From Aureibaculum algae (lineage in GTDB: Bacteria; Bacteroidota; Bacteroidia; Flavobacteriales; Flavobacteriaceae): 64,000 nucleotides of DNA. The position numbers were made by a program, and so were the translations under genes. The notes beneath the pieces were generated by a model, which was not told where the DNA came from, ran no database searches, and was given only the letters and a program-made list of their open reading frames with translations. The DNA lies in NCBI RefSeq assembly GCF_006065315.1, contig NZ_CP040749.1, forward strand, positions 3,866,001-3,930,000. Reading direction: 5' to 3'. Numbering within the stretch: the stretch's first letter is position 1; every line of letters starts with the position of its first letter. Shown here one piece after another: positions 28,441-36,345 of the stretch.

Positions 28441-29303
28441 AAAAGATAACCATTGGAGGTGTACCAGAACACTTCAATTTACCTTGGCATATGGCCATTG
28501 AAAATAATAAGTTTAAAGATAAGCATATTGACCTACAGTGGAAAGAATTTCCAGGAGGTACCGGTGCCATGTGTTCTGCATTACGCGATGGAAGTATTGA
28601 TACTGCCGTTATACTCACCGAAGGTATTATAAAAGACATTATTGCAGGTAACCCTAGTAAAATTGTAAAAACATATGTCGATTCTCCTTTGCTGTGGGGT
28701 ATTCATGTCGCGGAAAATTCAAAATTTAATTCCGTACAAGAGCTTAAAAATGCTAAAATTGCTATAAGCAGACCGGGCTCAGGATCTCAACTTATGGCAA
28801 AAGTAAATGCCGTAAAACAAGGATTTAACGTTGATGAGTTAAAATATGTACTCGTTAAAAATTTAGATGGTGGCGTTCAAGCATTGTCTGATGGAGCAGC
28901 AGACTATTTTATGTGGGAGCATTTTATGACAAAACCTTATGTTGACAATGGCACTTTCAGAAGATTAGATAGTCTAGAAACTCCTTGGCCTTGTTTTGTA
29001 ATAGCTGTACGTAACAATATACTAAAAGAGGAACCTGAAGCTATTAAAACAATGATAAAGGTAATTAATAAACAGCTAAAGCATTTTGAAAACCCTTTAG
29101 AAAACGATAAATTAATTGCTCATTTTTCAGACCGTTATCAGTTAAAAGTAGAAGATGTAAAAACATGGTTATCACTAACCAAATGGAATAGAAAAAAAAC
29201 AGTTTCAAAAAAATTAATTAATAGCATTCAAAATAAATTGACAGACTACGACGTTATAAAGGAAAATGTACCTGCAAAGGTATTAATTAAAAAGATGTTT
29301 TAA
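28437..29303 (+). CDS. Cytosolic periplasmic-binding-protein-fold protein (NMT1/THI5-like), no signal peptide
   Basis: A 288-residue protein with the two-lobed type 2 binding-protein fold: ITIGGVPEHFNLPWHMAIENN, WKEFPGGTGAMCSALRDGSIDTAVILTEGIIKDI, SVQELKNAKIAISRPGSGSQLMAKVNA and DGAADYFMWEHFM. This resembles the MetQ/ThiY/NMT1 group and, from memory, the soluble family that includes Candida albicans CA3427. It begins MKKITIGGVPE directly at the first beta-strand, so it has neither a signal peptide nor a lipobox, and no ABC permease or ATPase is near. It is translationally coupled (ATGA) to a nucleoside phosphorylase, which suggests a ligand-sensing or enzymatic role in nucleoside or thiamine-like metabolism; this is inference. 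Confidence 0.8.
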   Translation: MKKITIGGVPEHFNLPWHMAIENNKFKDKHIDLQWKEFPGGTGAMCSALRDGSIDTAVILTEGIIKDIIAGNPSKIVKTYVDSPLLWGIHVAENSKFNSVQELKNAKIAISRPGSGSQLMAKVNAVKQGFNVDELKYVLVKNLDGGVQALSDGAADYFMWEHFMTKPYVDNGTFRRLDSLETPWPCFVIAVRNNILKEEPEAIKTMIKVINKQLKHFENPLENDKLIAHFSDRYQLKVEDVKTWLSLTKWNRKKTVSKKLINSIQNKLTDYDVIKENVPAKVLIKKMF

Positions 29304-29377
29304 ATTTATTTAAAGCCAACCAACTAAAAACCTAGGTTATTTATGATAACCAAAAAAGTAATCAACCAACCAATCTG

Positions 29378-29414
29378 AAAGCCATTTTAATAGTAGTATT
29401 AAAATGGCTTTTTA
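29378..29414 (+). terminator. Rho-independent terminator after the phosphorylase operon
   Basis: Stem AAAGCCATTTTAATA (29378-29392) and TATTAAAATGGCTTT (29397-29411), 4-base loop, followed by T residues. A second small stem GGTTAT/ATAACC lies at about 29335-29351. It ends the transcript of the genes at 27559 and 28437. Confidence 0.88.
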
Positions 29415-29749
29415 GATTCTAAAAGGTTCTATAAATTAGGATAGTTCAATTATATCATAAGTCCCGTATATGACTATAAACCATTAAAGTTTGCAATAAT
29501 AAATGCTTAGGTATTTCTTATACGTATTTACTCTTATCTTTTTTGGCAGAGTTATTGTAAATATACCTAACAGTAAATAAGTATTATAAAGAATTGATAT
29601 AAAAATAATAATATTGAATTACAATTCAATTCAAATAATATCTATATTTGTTGAAACCCATATTTCTAAACTAAACAACTTATTTAAAAATTAATGATCT
29701 TGTACTTCCTTTTTAATGCAAAATTGAAAAGCGATACAATAGATATGAA
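29415..29749. promoter_or_regulatory. 335-base non-coding stretch with a promoter-like element and an inverted repeat
   Basis: AT-rich leader region of the TolB-like gene. It contains ATTGAATT-AC-AATTCAAT (29613-29630), a perfect 8-bp inverted repeat with 2-base centre, and 13 bases later TATATTTG (29643-29650), a consensus -7 element about 100 bases before the ATG at 29750. The only TTG upstream (29614-29616) gives a spacer of 26, longer than usual. No ORF or RNA gene was recognised in the rest. Confidence 0.4.
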
Positions 29750-30622
29750 ATGAATATGAAAATAAAAATACTTTGTTTATTACTAACAGTTACTTCTTTC
29801 GGTTTTAGTCAAACCGATACAGACATCTATCTATTTGATTTTATTCAAGGAGATAGTATTCTTGTTATCGACAATCCTATTAATATATCTGACAATAAGG
29901 GCTACGACAACCAACCTTCATTTCTAAATGACGGTTCTGGTGTATTATATGCCTCTACAAGAAACGAGCAAACTGATATTGCACTTTACGATATTAAAAA
30001 TAATGTAAACGTATGGTTAACAAACACGGAAGCCAATGAATACTCTCCCATTCAGACTTTTGATAAAAATTATTTTACAGCAGTTAGATTAGACCAAGAT
30101 GGAGAGCAACTTTTGTGGAAGTATAAATTTAATGGTAAGAAACAAGAAATACTCATAGAAAACCTACCGGTTGGTTACCATGCATGGATTTCTAAAAAAA
30201 TGTTAGTTTCCTTTGTAATAGGAGATCCCTCATCACTTGAAGTTTCTAATTTAAAGTATAAAATAAAATATCCAATTGATAAAAATATTGGTAGGTCTAT
30301 CTTAAAAATTCCAAATACAGACTTATTGAGCATTATTAGTTTAGAGCATGAAGATCCTGAAATTTATTCTATTAGCCCTATTACTAGTGAAAAAAAATAC
30401 ATTGCTGACCCCTTAGAAGGTGCTCAAGATTTGGCATGGACACCAGATGGCACAATGATTATGGGTAAAGGTGATAAATTATACAAATTGAAACCTGGGG
30501 TTGACAAAACCTGGGTTGAGTTTGCTTCATTATCTTCATATGGACTAACTGGTATTACTAGATTAGCTATTAGTCCGTTCGGTAATAAATTAGCCATTGT
30601 AGTTGATGAAACTACTAAATAA
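29750..30622 (+). CDS. Exported TolB-like beta-propeller protein
   Basis: A 290-residue exported protein with signal peptide KILCLLLTVTSFGFSQ. The mature part is made of WD40-like/PD40 blades: NQPSFLNDGSGVLYASTRNEQTDIALYDIKN, NEYSPIQTFDKNYFTAV, ASAQ-like AQDLAWTPDGTMIMGKGDKLYKL and TRLAISPFGNKLAIVVDE. This repeat with Pro-Ser/Trp-Thr-Pro-Asp-Gly and a following strand is typical of TolB C-terminal propellers. It is probably periplasmic. It might bind proteins or glycans; no Tol-Pal genes are near. The start may be the ATG at 29750 or 29756 (two residues apart). Confidence 0.8.
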   Translation: MNMKIKILCLLLTVTSFGFSQTDTDIYLFDFIQGDSILVIDNPINISDNKGYDNQPSFLNDGSGVLYASTRNEQTDIALYDIKNNVNVWLTNTEANEYSPIQTFDKNYFTAVRLDQDGEQLLWKYKFNGKKQEILIENLPVGYHAWISKKMLVSFVIGDPSSLEVSNLKYKIKYPIDKNIGRSILKIPNTDLLSIISLEHEDPEIYSISPITSEKKYIADPLEGAQDLAWTPDGTMIMGKGDKLYKLKPGVDKTWVEFASLSSYGLTGITRLAISPFGNKLAIVVDETTK

Positions 30623-30688
30623 TCAAAACCAGTAATATCCCATTAAACATAAAGTTAGCTATTTTTTAGTTTTTTCAGAGATTTTCGA

Positions 30689-30696
30689 TAAGTTTG
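30689..30696 (+). promoter_or_regulatory. -7 promoter element of the cyclophilin gene
   Basis: TAAGTTTG matches TAnnTTTG, 54 bases before the ATG at 30750. No TTG at the expected -33 distance. Confidence 0.4.
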
Positions 30697-30749
30697 TGTG
30701 TAAGAAATTCCGCATAAATCTAATTAACTAAAACCATAGATAGTAGCTA

Positions 30750-31385
30750 ATGAAATCATTTACGTATTCATTTTTAGTATTACTTATAATTATTACAAGT
30801 TCTTGTAGTAAGAAAATAATCAAAGAAAAGTGGCTTAAAACAGAAGCTCCGGCAGTATTTAAAGCTCGTTTCGAAACTACAAAAGGTAATTTTGACATTG
30901 AAGCACATCGCGAGTGGTCTCCATTAGCTGTTGATAGATTATACCAACTGATTTCTACTGATTTTTATACTGATATTGCGTTCTATAGAGTTGTACCCAA
31001 TTTTGTGGTTCAGTTTGGAATTAATGACAATGCCGATTTAAATAAAGCTTGGAGTAATTATAAAATTGAAGATGAATCTGTTAAGAAAAGTAATGAAGAA
31101 GGTACCATCGCATTTGCTCGAGGAGGCAAAAGAACGAGAGATACACAATTATTTATCAATTTAAAAAATAATGATAGACTTGACTCCTTATCGTATAGTA
31201 ACGTTACAGGTTTTCCTGTAATTGCAAAAGTTATTGATGGAATGGATGTCGTTAAGGAGATTTATAATGGCTATGGTGAAACACCTGGAAGAAAGCAAGA
31301 TTCAATTCAAAAATTGGGAAATTCGTATTTGAAATCTAATTTTCCGAAGTTAGATTATATAAAAAAAGTGTATATTGTGGAATAA
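30750..31385 (+). CDS. Cyclophilin-type peptidyl-prolyl isomerase, lipoprotein
   Basis: A 211-residue lipoprotein (IIITSSCSKK, lipobox Cys20) with a cyclophilin domain. Recognisable are the start FETTKGNFDIEAHREWSPLAVDRLYQLI, TDIAFYRVVPNFVVQFG (FxRV with the catalytic Arg), the core GTIAFARGGKRTRDTQLFINL and FPVIAKVIDGMDVVKEIYNGYG. It probably assists folding of proteins at the outer side of a membrane. The DTQLFINL stretch replaces the more usual N/DSQFFI but keeps Gln and Phe. It is monocistronic, with a convergent guaB on the other side of a long hairpin. Confidence 0.92.
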   Translation: MKSFTYSFLVLLIIITSSCSKKIIKEKWLKTEAPAVFKARFETTKGNFDIEAHREWSPLAVDRLYQLISTDFYTDIAFYRVVPNFVVQFGINDNADLNKAWSNYKIEDESVKKSNEEGTIAFARGGKRTRDTQLFINLKNNDRLDSLSYSNVTGFPVIAKVIDGMDVVKEIYNGYGETPGRKQDSIQKLGNSYLKSNFPKLDYIKKVYIVE

Positions 31386-31430
31386 TTAAACTCTTAAAAA
31401 ATCCTCTTTCACAAAGATATCTAAAATATA

Positions 31431-31523
31431 GGCACGTTATAAAAGAACATTCCGCAGCTCGGAAAATTGTATAATTTTCCAAAAACTACGGAATGGGAAT
31501 TAAATGCATTAAAATAACGTGCC
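31431..31523. repeat. 93-base nested inverted repeat (long hairpin) between convergent genes
   Basis: Three concentric inverted repeats: GGCACGTTAT (31431-31440) with ATAACGTGCC (31514-31523); CATTCCG (31448-31454) with CGGAATG (31489-31495); GGAAAATT (31461-31468) with AATTTTCC (31473-31480) around a GTAT loop. The outer stem extends by about five more pairs on each side with one bulged base. It lies between the cyclophilin stop and the guaB stop. It could be a transcribed structure ending both transcripts, a small RNA or a miniature inverted-repeat element; the sequence alone does not decide. Confidence 0.6.
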
Positions 31524-31627
31524 TTATTTAATAAAAGTATAAATTACTTCAAAAGGTTTTGTTTTTTAACGAACTTTTATGTTTAATTCCCAATTTCTTT
31601 CTGCTTTTATATCTCTAACTCTTGTAT

Positions 31628-33100
31628 TTACCTTCTTGAATAGTTAGGAGATTCTTTCGTAATCATTACATCATGTGGGTGACTTTCATTAATACCAGAT
31701 GCCGTTATTTTAACGAATTTTCCAGTTTCTTTTAAAGTTTCGATGTCCTTTGCTCCACAATATCCCATTCCAGCTCTTAAACCACCAATAAATTGATGAA
31801 TACTTTCGTAAAGATCACCCTTATAAGGCACACGACCTACAATACCTTCTGGTACTAATTTTTTAATATCATCTTCAACATCCTGAAAATAACGATCTTT
31901 ACTTCCTTGTCTCATCGCTTCTACAGAACCCATCCCACGATATGACTTAAATTTTCTTCCTTCGTAAATAATGGTTTCTCCAGGCGATTCTTTTGTACCA
32001 GCCAATAAAGAACCTAACATAACGGTGTCAGCTCCGGCGGCAATAGCCTTAGGAATATCTCCCGTATAACGAATACCTCCATCGGCAATGACAGGCACTC
32101 CACTTCCTTTAATAGCTTCGGCAACGGCTAAAACAGCTGAAAATTGAGGGAAACCAACTCCTGCTACAACTCTTGTAGTACATATTGAACCCGGACCAAT
32201 ACCTACTTTAACGGCATCAGCACCAGCTTCAACTAAATATTTTGCAGCTTCTGGGGTAGCAATATTACCTACTACCACATCAATATTTTTAAATTTTTTC
32301 TTAATTTCTTTAAGCACATTCACTACACCTTTGGTATGCCCATGTGCTGTATCTATGATTAGAGCATCAACTCCAGCATTTATTAGAGCCTCTGCTCTAT
32401 CTAAAGCATCTGGGGTTACACCAATAGCTGCAGCTACTCTTAACCTACCAAAACTATCTTTATTGGCAATAGGTTTTTGCGTTACTTTGGTAATATCTCT
32501 AAATGTAATAAGGCCTTCTAGCTTTCCACCTTCAACAATTAATAATTTTTCAATTTTATATTGCTGCAATATTTTTTCTGCATCCTTTAATGAAGTTCCA
32601 ACAGGTGCAGTAACTAAGTTCTTGCTTGTCATTACCTCTACAATAGGTTTATTACTTTTATGCTCAAACCGTAAATCTCTATTGGTAACAATACCTTTTA
32701 ACATACCATTATCATCTACAATAGGAATTCCTCCAATACCATGCTCACGCATGCTATTATTGGCATCTTCAACTGTTGCAGTTAAAGGCAGCGTTACAGG
32801 ATCTATAATCATACCGCTCTCAGCACGTTTTACTTTACGTACTTTAACCGCCTGTTGTTGTATGGTCATATTTTTATGAAGTACACCGATACCACCTTCA
32901 CGAGCCATAGCTATTGCCATTGCAGATTCAGTAACCGTATCCATAGCAGCGGATACAATAGGTATATTTATAGTAATATTTCTGGTAAATTTTGTTTGGA
33001 TATTTACTTCGCGTGGTAGTACTTCAGAAAAAGCAGGGACTAAAAGTACGTCGTCGTAGGTTAAACCTTCTCCAACAAATTTCGGATTTTGAGTATTCAT
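31628..33100 (-). CDS. guaB: Inosine-5'-monophosphate dehydrogenase
   Basis: First committed step to GMP: IMP plus NAD+ gives XMP. The 490 residues carry the N-terminal barrel part ([21 protein letters not shown]), two CBS domains between about 95 and 210 ([40 protein letters not shown]), and the catalytic loop [15 protein letters not shown] with Cys307, the flap ([14 protein letters not shown]) and the C-terminal [18 protein letters not shown]. All are normal. It is a single gene, 76 bases downstream of the start-side neighbour at 33177, from which it may or may not be co-transcribed. Confidence 0.97.
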   Translation of the reverse strand: MNTQNPKFVGEGLTYDDVLLVPAFSEVLPREVNIQTKFTRNITINIPIVSAAMDTVTESAMAIAMAREGGIGVLHKNMTIQQQAVKVRKVKRAESGMIIDPVTLPLTATVEDANNSMREHGIGGIPIVDDNGMLKGIVTNRDLRFEHKSNKPIVEVMTSKNLVTAPVGTSLKDAEKILQQYKIEKLLIVEGGKLEGLITFRDITKVTQKPIANKDSFGRLRVAAAIGVTPDALDRAEALINAGVDALIIDTAHGHTKGVVNVLKEIKKKFKNIDVVVGNIATPEAAKYLVEAGADAVKVGIGPGSICTTRVVAGVGFPQFSAVLAVAEAIKGSGVPVIADGGIRYTGDIPKAIAAGADTVMLGSLLAGTKESPGETIIYEGRKFKSYRGMGSVEAMRQGSKDRYFQDVEDDIKKLVPEGIVGRVPYKGDLYESIHQFIGGLRAGMGYCGAKDIETLKETGKFVKITASGINESHPHDVMITKESPNYSRR

Positions 33101-33176
33101 TTACAATTAAATTAAATAATAATTAATTGCACGCGAATTTACAATTATTATTTAGATTGACTTAATTATAACTGGA

Positions 33177-33668
33177 TTAATTCTGTTTTCTAATTAATTG
33201 GTATAAAATTATTAATGTAGAAGCTGTAAAAGTAAGCGTCATGAATGTACCTGAAAAAATAACCAGATATTTCATCCACAATATTTCCTTCCAAAGGAAG
33301 TATAAACCGCCAAAAGTAAATAACACCGAGAAAAATGGTTCAATCATTAAAAATAATTTTATTTTATTCGGTAAATTGGTAATAGACAAGATAACACCTA
33401 ACAGAAAGAATATCAAAGACATAGATAGTATATGACTATGAACTATAGATAGCATTTCCTTTGGTGATTTTTTAAATTTCATCACTTCCGCATCTTCATC
33501 ATTCTCATTACCTAAATAATTTTCTTCAATACCATTTGTACTTATAGATGATGTTTCATTAACAAATAATAAACCTGTATAAAACCCAATACTTAGCACA
33601 ACTAAAAAAATTCCAATTAGTAATTTTAGCTCTTTGGGCAAGGATTGTATGCGTCCGTTTAACATCAT
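33177..33668 (-). CDS. Four-helix membrane protein of the porin/FMN operon
   Basis: A 163-residue membrane protein with four hydrophobic segments (about residues 15-35, 75-97, 105-125, 132-157). Between the first two lies a polar loop of about 40 residues rich in Asn, Glu and Asp. A histidine pair in LSIVHSHILSMSLIF at the start of helix two looks like a heme- or metal-binding position. I do not recognise the family with certainty. It shares one base with the FMN-binding gene upstream (ATG overlapping its stop at 33668) and belongs to a three-gene operon with it and a porin, which hints at a membrane electron-transfer role. Confidence 0.6.
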   Translation of the reverse strand: MMLNGRIQSLPKELKLLIGIFLVVLSIGFYTGLLFVNETSSISTNGIEENYLGNENDEDAEVMKFKKSPKEMLSIVHSHILSMSLIFFLLGVILSITNLPNKIKLFLMIEPFFSVLFTFGGLYFLWKEILWMKYLVIFSGTFMTLTFTASTLIILYQLIRKQN

Positions 33669-34204
33669 TAAAAATAATTATTTTCTTGAAGTAAATTTAC
33701 CGTTTTAAGCAAATTATTAATAGCAATAGTCATAGATTTTGCAGAAATAGTAGCTCCAGAAATGGCAATAATATCTTCTTCATATTTTAATTGATCTTTA
33801 CTGTTTTTCCCTTCAAATTGCCGTAACCAACGTTTACTACTAATTTCACCACCATAATCTTCTCTATAAATTAACACTTTGGATTTTATTATGTTTAAAT
33901 CTTTATCAAAAAGAACTAAATAATCAAACTGATCTGTCTTACTGGGTGCTTTATCGGCAAATAGATAACCTATGACAGCCTCATTTTTGATAATTTTAGT
34001 AAAATTATTTTTGGTGATTTTTGTAACTAATTGAACATTTATTTCCTTAGAAACCTTAATAAACTCCATAGTAAAATTTTCAATATCGAATGCCAATTTC
34101 ACCTCTTTTTCTACCTTTTTTTGAATATTTTTTGGTAGTTGAAATGCATGGGCACTTATTGAGAGAATACTTAAAAAAAACAATAACCTTAAATTAAAAA
34201 TCAT
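33668..34204 (-). CDS. Exported FMN-binding domain protein
   Basis: A 178-residue protein with a signal peptide (LLFFLSILSISAHA) and an FMN-binding domain of the RnfG/NqrC kind. The C-terminal motif DIIAISGATISAKSMT contains the Ser-Gly-Ala-Thr sequence whose Thr is the covalent flavin attachment site (family rule), and YREDYGGEISSKRWLRQFEGK is the conserved preceding region. Covalent flavin would be added by an ApbE-type transferase, not found here. It probably carries electrons in the periplasm, together with the downstream four-helix membrane protein. Confidence 0.85.
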   Translation of the reverse strand: MIFNLRLLFFLSILSISAHAFQLPKNIQKKVEKEVKLAFDIENFTMEFIKVSKEINVQLVTKITKNNFTKIIKNEAVIGYLFADKAPSKTDQFDYLVLFDKDLNIIKSKVLIYREDYGGEISSKRWLRQFEGKNSKDQLKYEEDIIAISGATISAKSMTIAINNLLKTVNLLQENNYF

Positions 34205-34239
34205 ATAGTTTCTATTTTATTCTTGTCAAAATTAACATA

Positions 34240-35409
34240 TTAAAACCAAACACCTATTCCGAAATTTAATCTGTCCTTAACCGTGTCTTGAGACAACGCA
34301 TTATCTCTAAATTGATAATCACCTTTAACAACTACTCCTGGTGCAATATGATAGCTTAACCCTGCTGTTATTTCAGTTCTATCATACGAACCATTTTTTA
34401 CCAAATTTCCTGCAACATCGGCATGGGTATCATAATTTTCGTATCTGGTAAAAGCCACTAATTTTTGCTTGTTTTTTTGTGGTAATAAATTATATGCTCC
34501 TTCTAAATACCAACCCTGCAAAACGCTACCTAAGTCGTTTCCAGTTATAACATTATAGGCATCAGTATCCGATAAAGAAGCATAAATAAACTGACCTCGA
34601 GCCGAAAAACGATGATAATTATATCTAGCATCAAGTCCTAACATAGTTATTCCGATAGTTGAACCATCGATAGTTTCTATTTCATGATCTGTTTGGGTTT
34701 TACCAAAGTATCCCGATGCTCCTAAACGTAGCCCTTGTATTCCATAAAAATCTATTTTTCCTGCAAACGTAGGACTGCTCATGGTTGATTGTGCTCCTTT
34801 TTGACGACCACTACGCAATCCATTAGAACCTTTTAAAATTCCATTGACACCCTCTTCTCCATTTACATCACTCGATTTAAACCCGTTAAAAATATACGCT
34901 TGGTAACCTAAATTCATATTGGGCAATCGGCCATTCACACCAATTCCAATTTCTCGCCATGTAGTTGGGACAATCACATTATCTACCGATGGCCTTTCAG
35001 TACCATTAAATGTTGTTGGTTCATGATATTCATTAACAATACCCATTGGCACCAACATTAATCCTCCGCGAACATTAAAATTAGCAGCTACATTGTAATT
35101 AACGAAAGCCTGTTCAATATAAACCTCCTTAACATGTTCAAATTCTATTTCAGTTACGAACTGAACTTTGTCGCTAAATTTATAACCGAGTAATAAAACG
35201 AGGCGTTGAACATCTAATTCTCCATTACTATTTTCGGGCTGGTTGTAAGTGATTTCACCGTAACCTCCAATAGTAACTCCCTTATTTATATTTGTTGAAA
35301 TTAAACGTTGAGCTCCATTAATTTGTTGGGAAATAGAATCCAACTGAGCCTGTATATTTGATAAGTTCAGCATAATAAGTATGCTAAAAAGTAAACTGTT
35401 TTTTTTCAT
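34240..35409 (-). CDS. Outer-membrane porin, phosphate-selective/OprP-like type
   Basis: A 389-residue exported beta-barrel: signal peptide SLLFSILIMLNLSNIQAQ, a short helical start (LDSISQQINGAQRLIS), then GVTIGGYGEITYNQP and alternating strands up to the last DRLNFGIGVWF, ending in Trp-Phe as outer-membrane barrels do. The length fits a 14-16 stranded porin. The ATG at 35409 was chosen because the longer reading from 35478 would begin inside the -33 element of the promoter found at 35450-35478. It heads the operon with the FMN-binding and four-helix membrane proteins; the transported compound is unknown. Confidence 0.8.
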   Translation of the reverse strand: MKKNSLLFSILIMLNLSNIQAQLDSISQQINGAQRLISTNINKGVTIGGYGEITYNQPENSNGELDVQRLVLLLGYKFSDKVQFVTEIEFEHVKEVYIEQAFVNYNVAANFNVRGGLMLVPMGIVNEYHEPTTFNGTERPSVDNVIVPTTWREIGIGVNGRLPNMNLGYQAYIFNGFKSSDVNGEEGVNGILKGSNGLRSGRQKGAQSTMSSPTFAGKIDFYGIQGLRLGASGYFGKTQTDHEIETIDGSTIGITMLGLDARYNYHRFSARGQFIYASLSDTDAYNVITGNDLGSVLQGWYLEGAYNLLPQKNKQKLVAFTRYENYDTHADVAGNLVKNGSYDRTEITAGLSYHIAPGVVVKGDYQFRDNALSQDTVKDRLNFGIGVWF

Positions 35410-35449
35410 TTTTTTATTTAGACTTATTCTATATAATAAATTTAAGTGG

Positions 35450-35478
35450 CAAATATAAAATGAAAAATGAAAATACAA
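35450..35478 (-). promoter_or_regulatory. Promoter of the porin/FMN-binding operon
   Basis: Minus strand: TTG at 35478-35476, 18 bp spacer, TATATTTG at 35457-35450, full consensus. Predicted transcription start near 35443, so the leader is about 34 bases and the porin starts at 35409. Confidence 0.75.
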
Positions 35479-35604
35479 AACTTATTTAGAACTATTTTAA
35501 ATAAGAGTTAATCGATGAGTAATTACATTTGTGCAAGATCTAAGTATTACCAATTGAATGTTCCTACTGAATAGGAATGACAATTTTGATTTTATATTCA
35601 CAAA

Positions 35605-36270
35605 TCACCAATCAATAGGTTGTAATTTTTTACTTTTCAAAAAGTCATTCGTTTTGCTAAAATGCTTATTGCCGAACCAATAACCCCGATTGGCACTTAA
35701 CGGTGAAGGATGTCCGCTGGTTAAAATAGTGTGTTTTTTATCATCAATAAGTTTCGCCTTCTTTTTAGCAAAACCTCCCCATAATAAAAATACTACATTT
35801 TCTTTATTCTTAGAAATTTGCGAGATTACCGTGTCAGTAAAAGTTTCCCATCCTTTTTTTTGATGAGATCCAGCTTCATGAGCTCTTACCGTTAACGTGG
35901 CATTTAGTAATAATACTCCTTGCCTTGCCCAACGTTCTAAATTTCCATTTTCCGGAGATGTCTTACCCAAATCTGCCTCGATTTCCTTAAATATATTTTG
36001 TAATGATGGCGGTACTGCTATATTTTCATTTACTGAAAAACACAAACCGTTGGCCTGCCCTACTCCATGATATGGATCTTGTCCGATTACAACAACTTTT
36101 AAATCGTTAAAAGAACAATAATCAAATGCCGCAAAAATGGCTGAACTTTTAGGGTAACACGTAAACTGACGGTATTCCGCTTTCACAAAAGAATCTAAAT
36201 CTTGAAAATAGGTAGCCTCAAATTCTTTTGCTACAATTGGTTTCCAGCTTTTTGCTATACTCAAATCCAT
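35605..36270 (-). CDS. ung: Uracil-DNA glycosylase
   Basis: Family 1 uracil-DNA glycosylase, 221 residues with the start at 36270 (MDLSIAKSW). It removes uracil from DNA as the first step of base-excision repair. Motifs: the water-activating Asp65 in GQDPYHGVGQANGLCFSV, LLNATLTVRAHEAGSHQKKGWETFTD, VFLLWGG and the DNA-intercalating loop HPSPLSANRG with its catalytic His. Fully normal. It is divergent from mutS2; a -7-like element on its strand (36333-36340) sits seven bases from the mutS2 -7 element. Confidence 0.96.
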   Translation of the reverse strand: MDLSIAKSWKPIVAKEFEATYFQDLDSFVKAEYRQFTCYPKSSAIFAAFDYCSFNDLKVVVIGQDPYHGVGQANGLCFSVNENIAVPPSLQNIFKEIEADLGKTSPENGNLERWARQGVLLLNATLTVRAHEAGSHQKKGWETFTDTVISQISKNKENVVFLLWGGFAKKKAKLIDDKKHTILTSGHPSPLSANRGYWFGNKHFSKTNDFLKSKKLQPIDW

Positions 36271-36318
36271 ACATTCCAATTAGAAAATATCTTAAATAGA
36301 AAAGACTATTATTTTAGT

Positions 36319-36340
36319 TACTTTTGCTTGACCAAAAATA
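36319..36340. promoter_or_regulatory. Divergent -7 elements for mutS2 and ung
   Basis: Plus strand TACTTTTG (36319-36326) for mutS2 and minus-strand TATTTTTG (36340-36333) for ung. Both match TAnnTTTG and are seven bases apart, so the two promoters face and overlap each other; neither has an obvious TTG at -33. The plus-strand element places the mutS2 start of transcription near 36333. Confidence 0.45.
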
Positions 36341-36345
36341 CAATT

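Noticed and set aside
32331..32879. 182-codon open frame on the plus strand opposite guaB
   Set aside because: Shadow of a certain guaB gene with all catalytic motifs; the predicted peptide has no recognised domain.
36202..36345. N-terminal extension of MutS2 from the ATG at 36202
   Set aside because: It overlaps the ung gene and the promoter, and the peptide does not match the family; the TTG at 36346 fits better.
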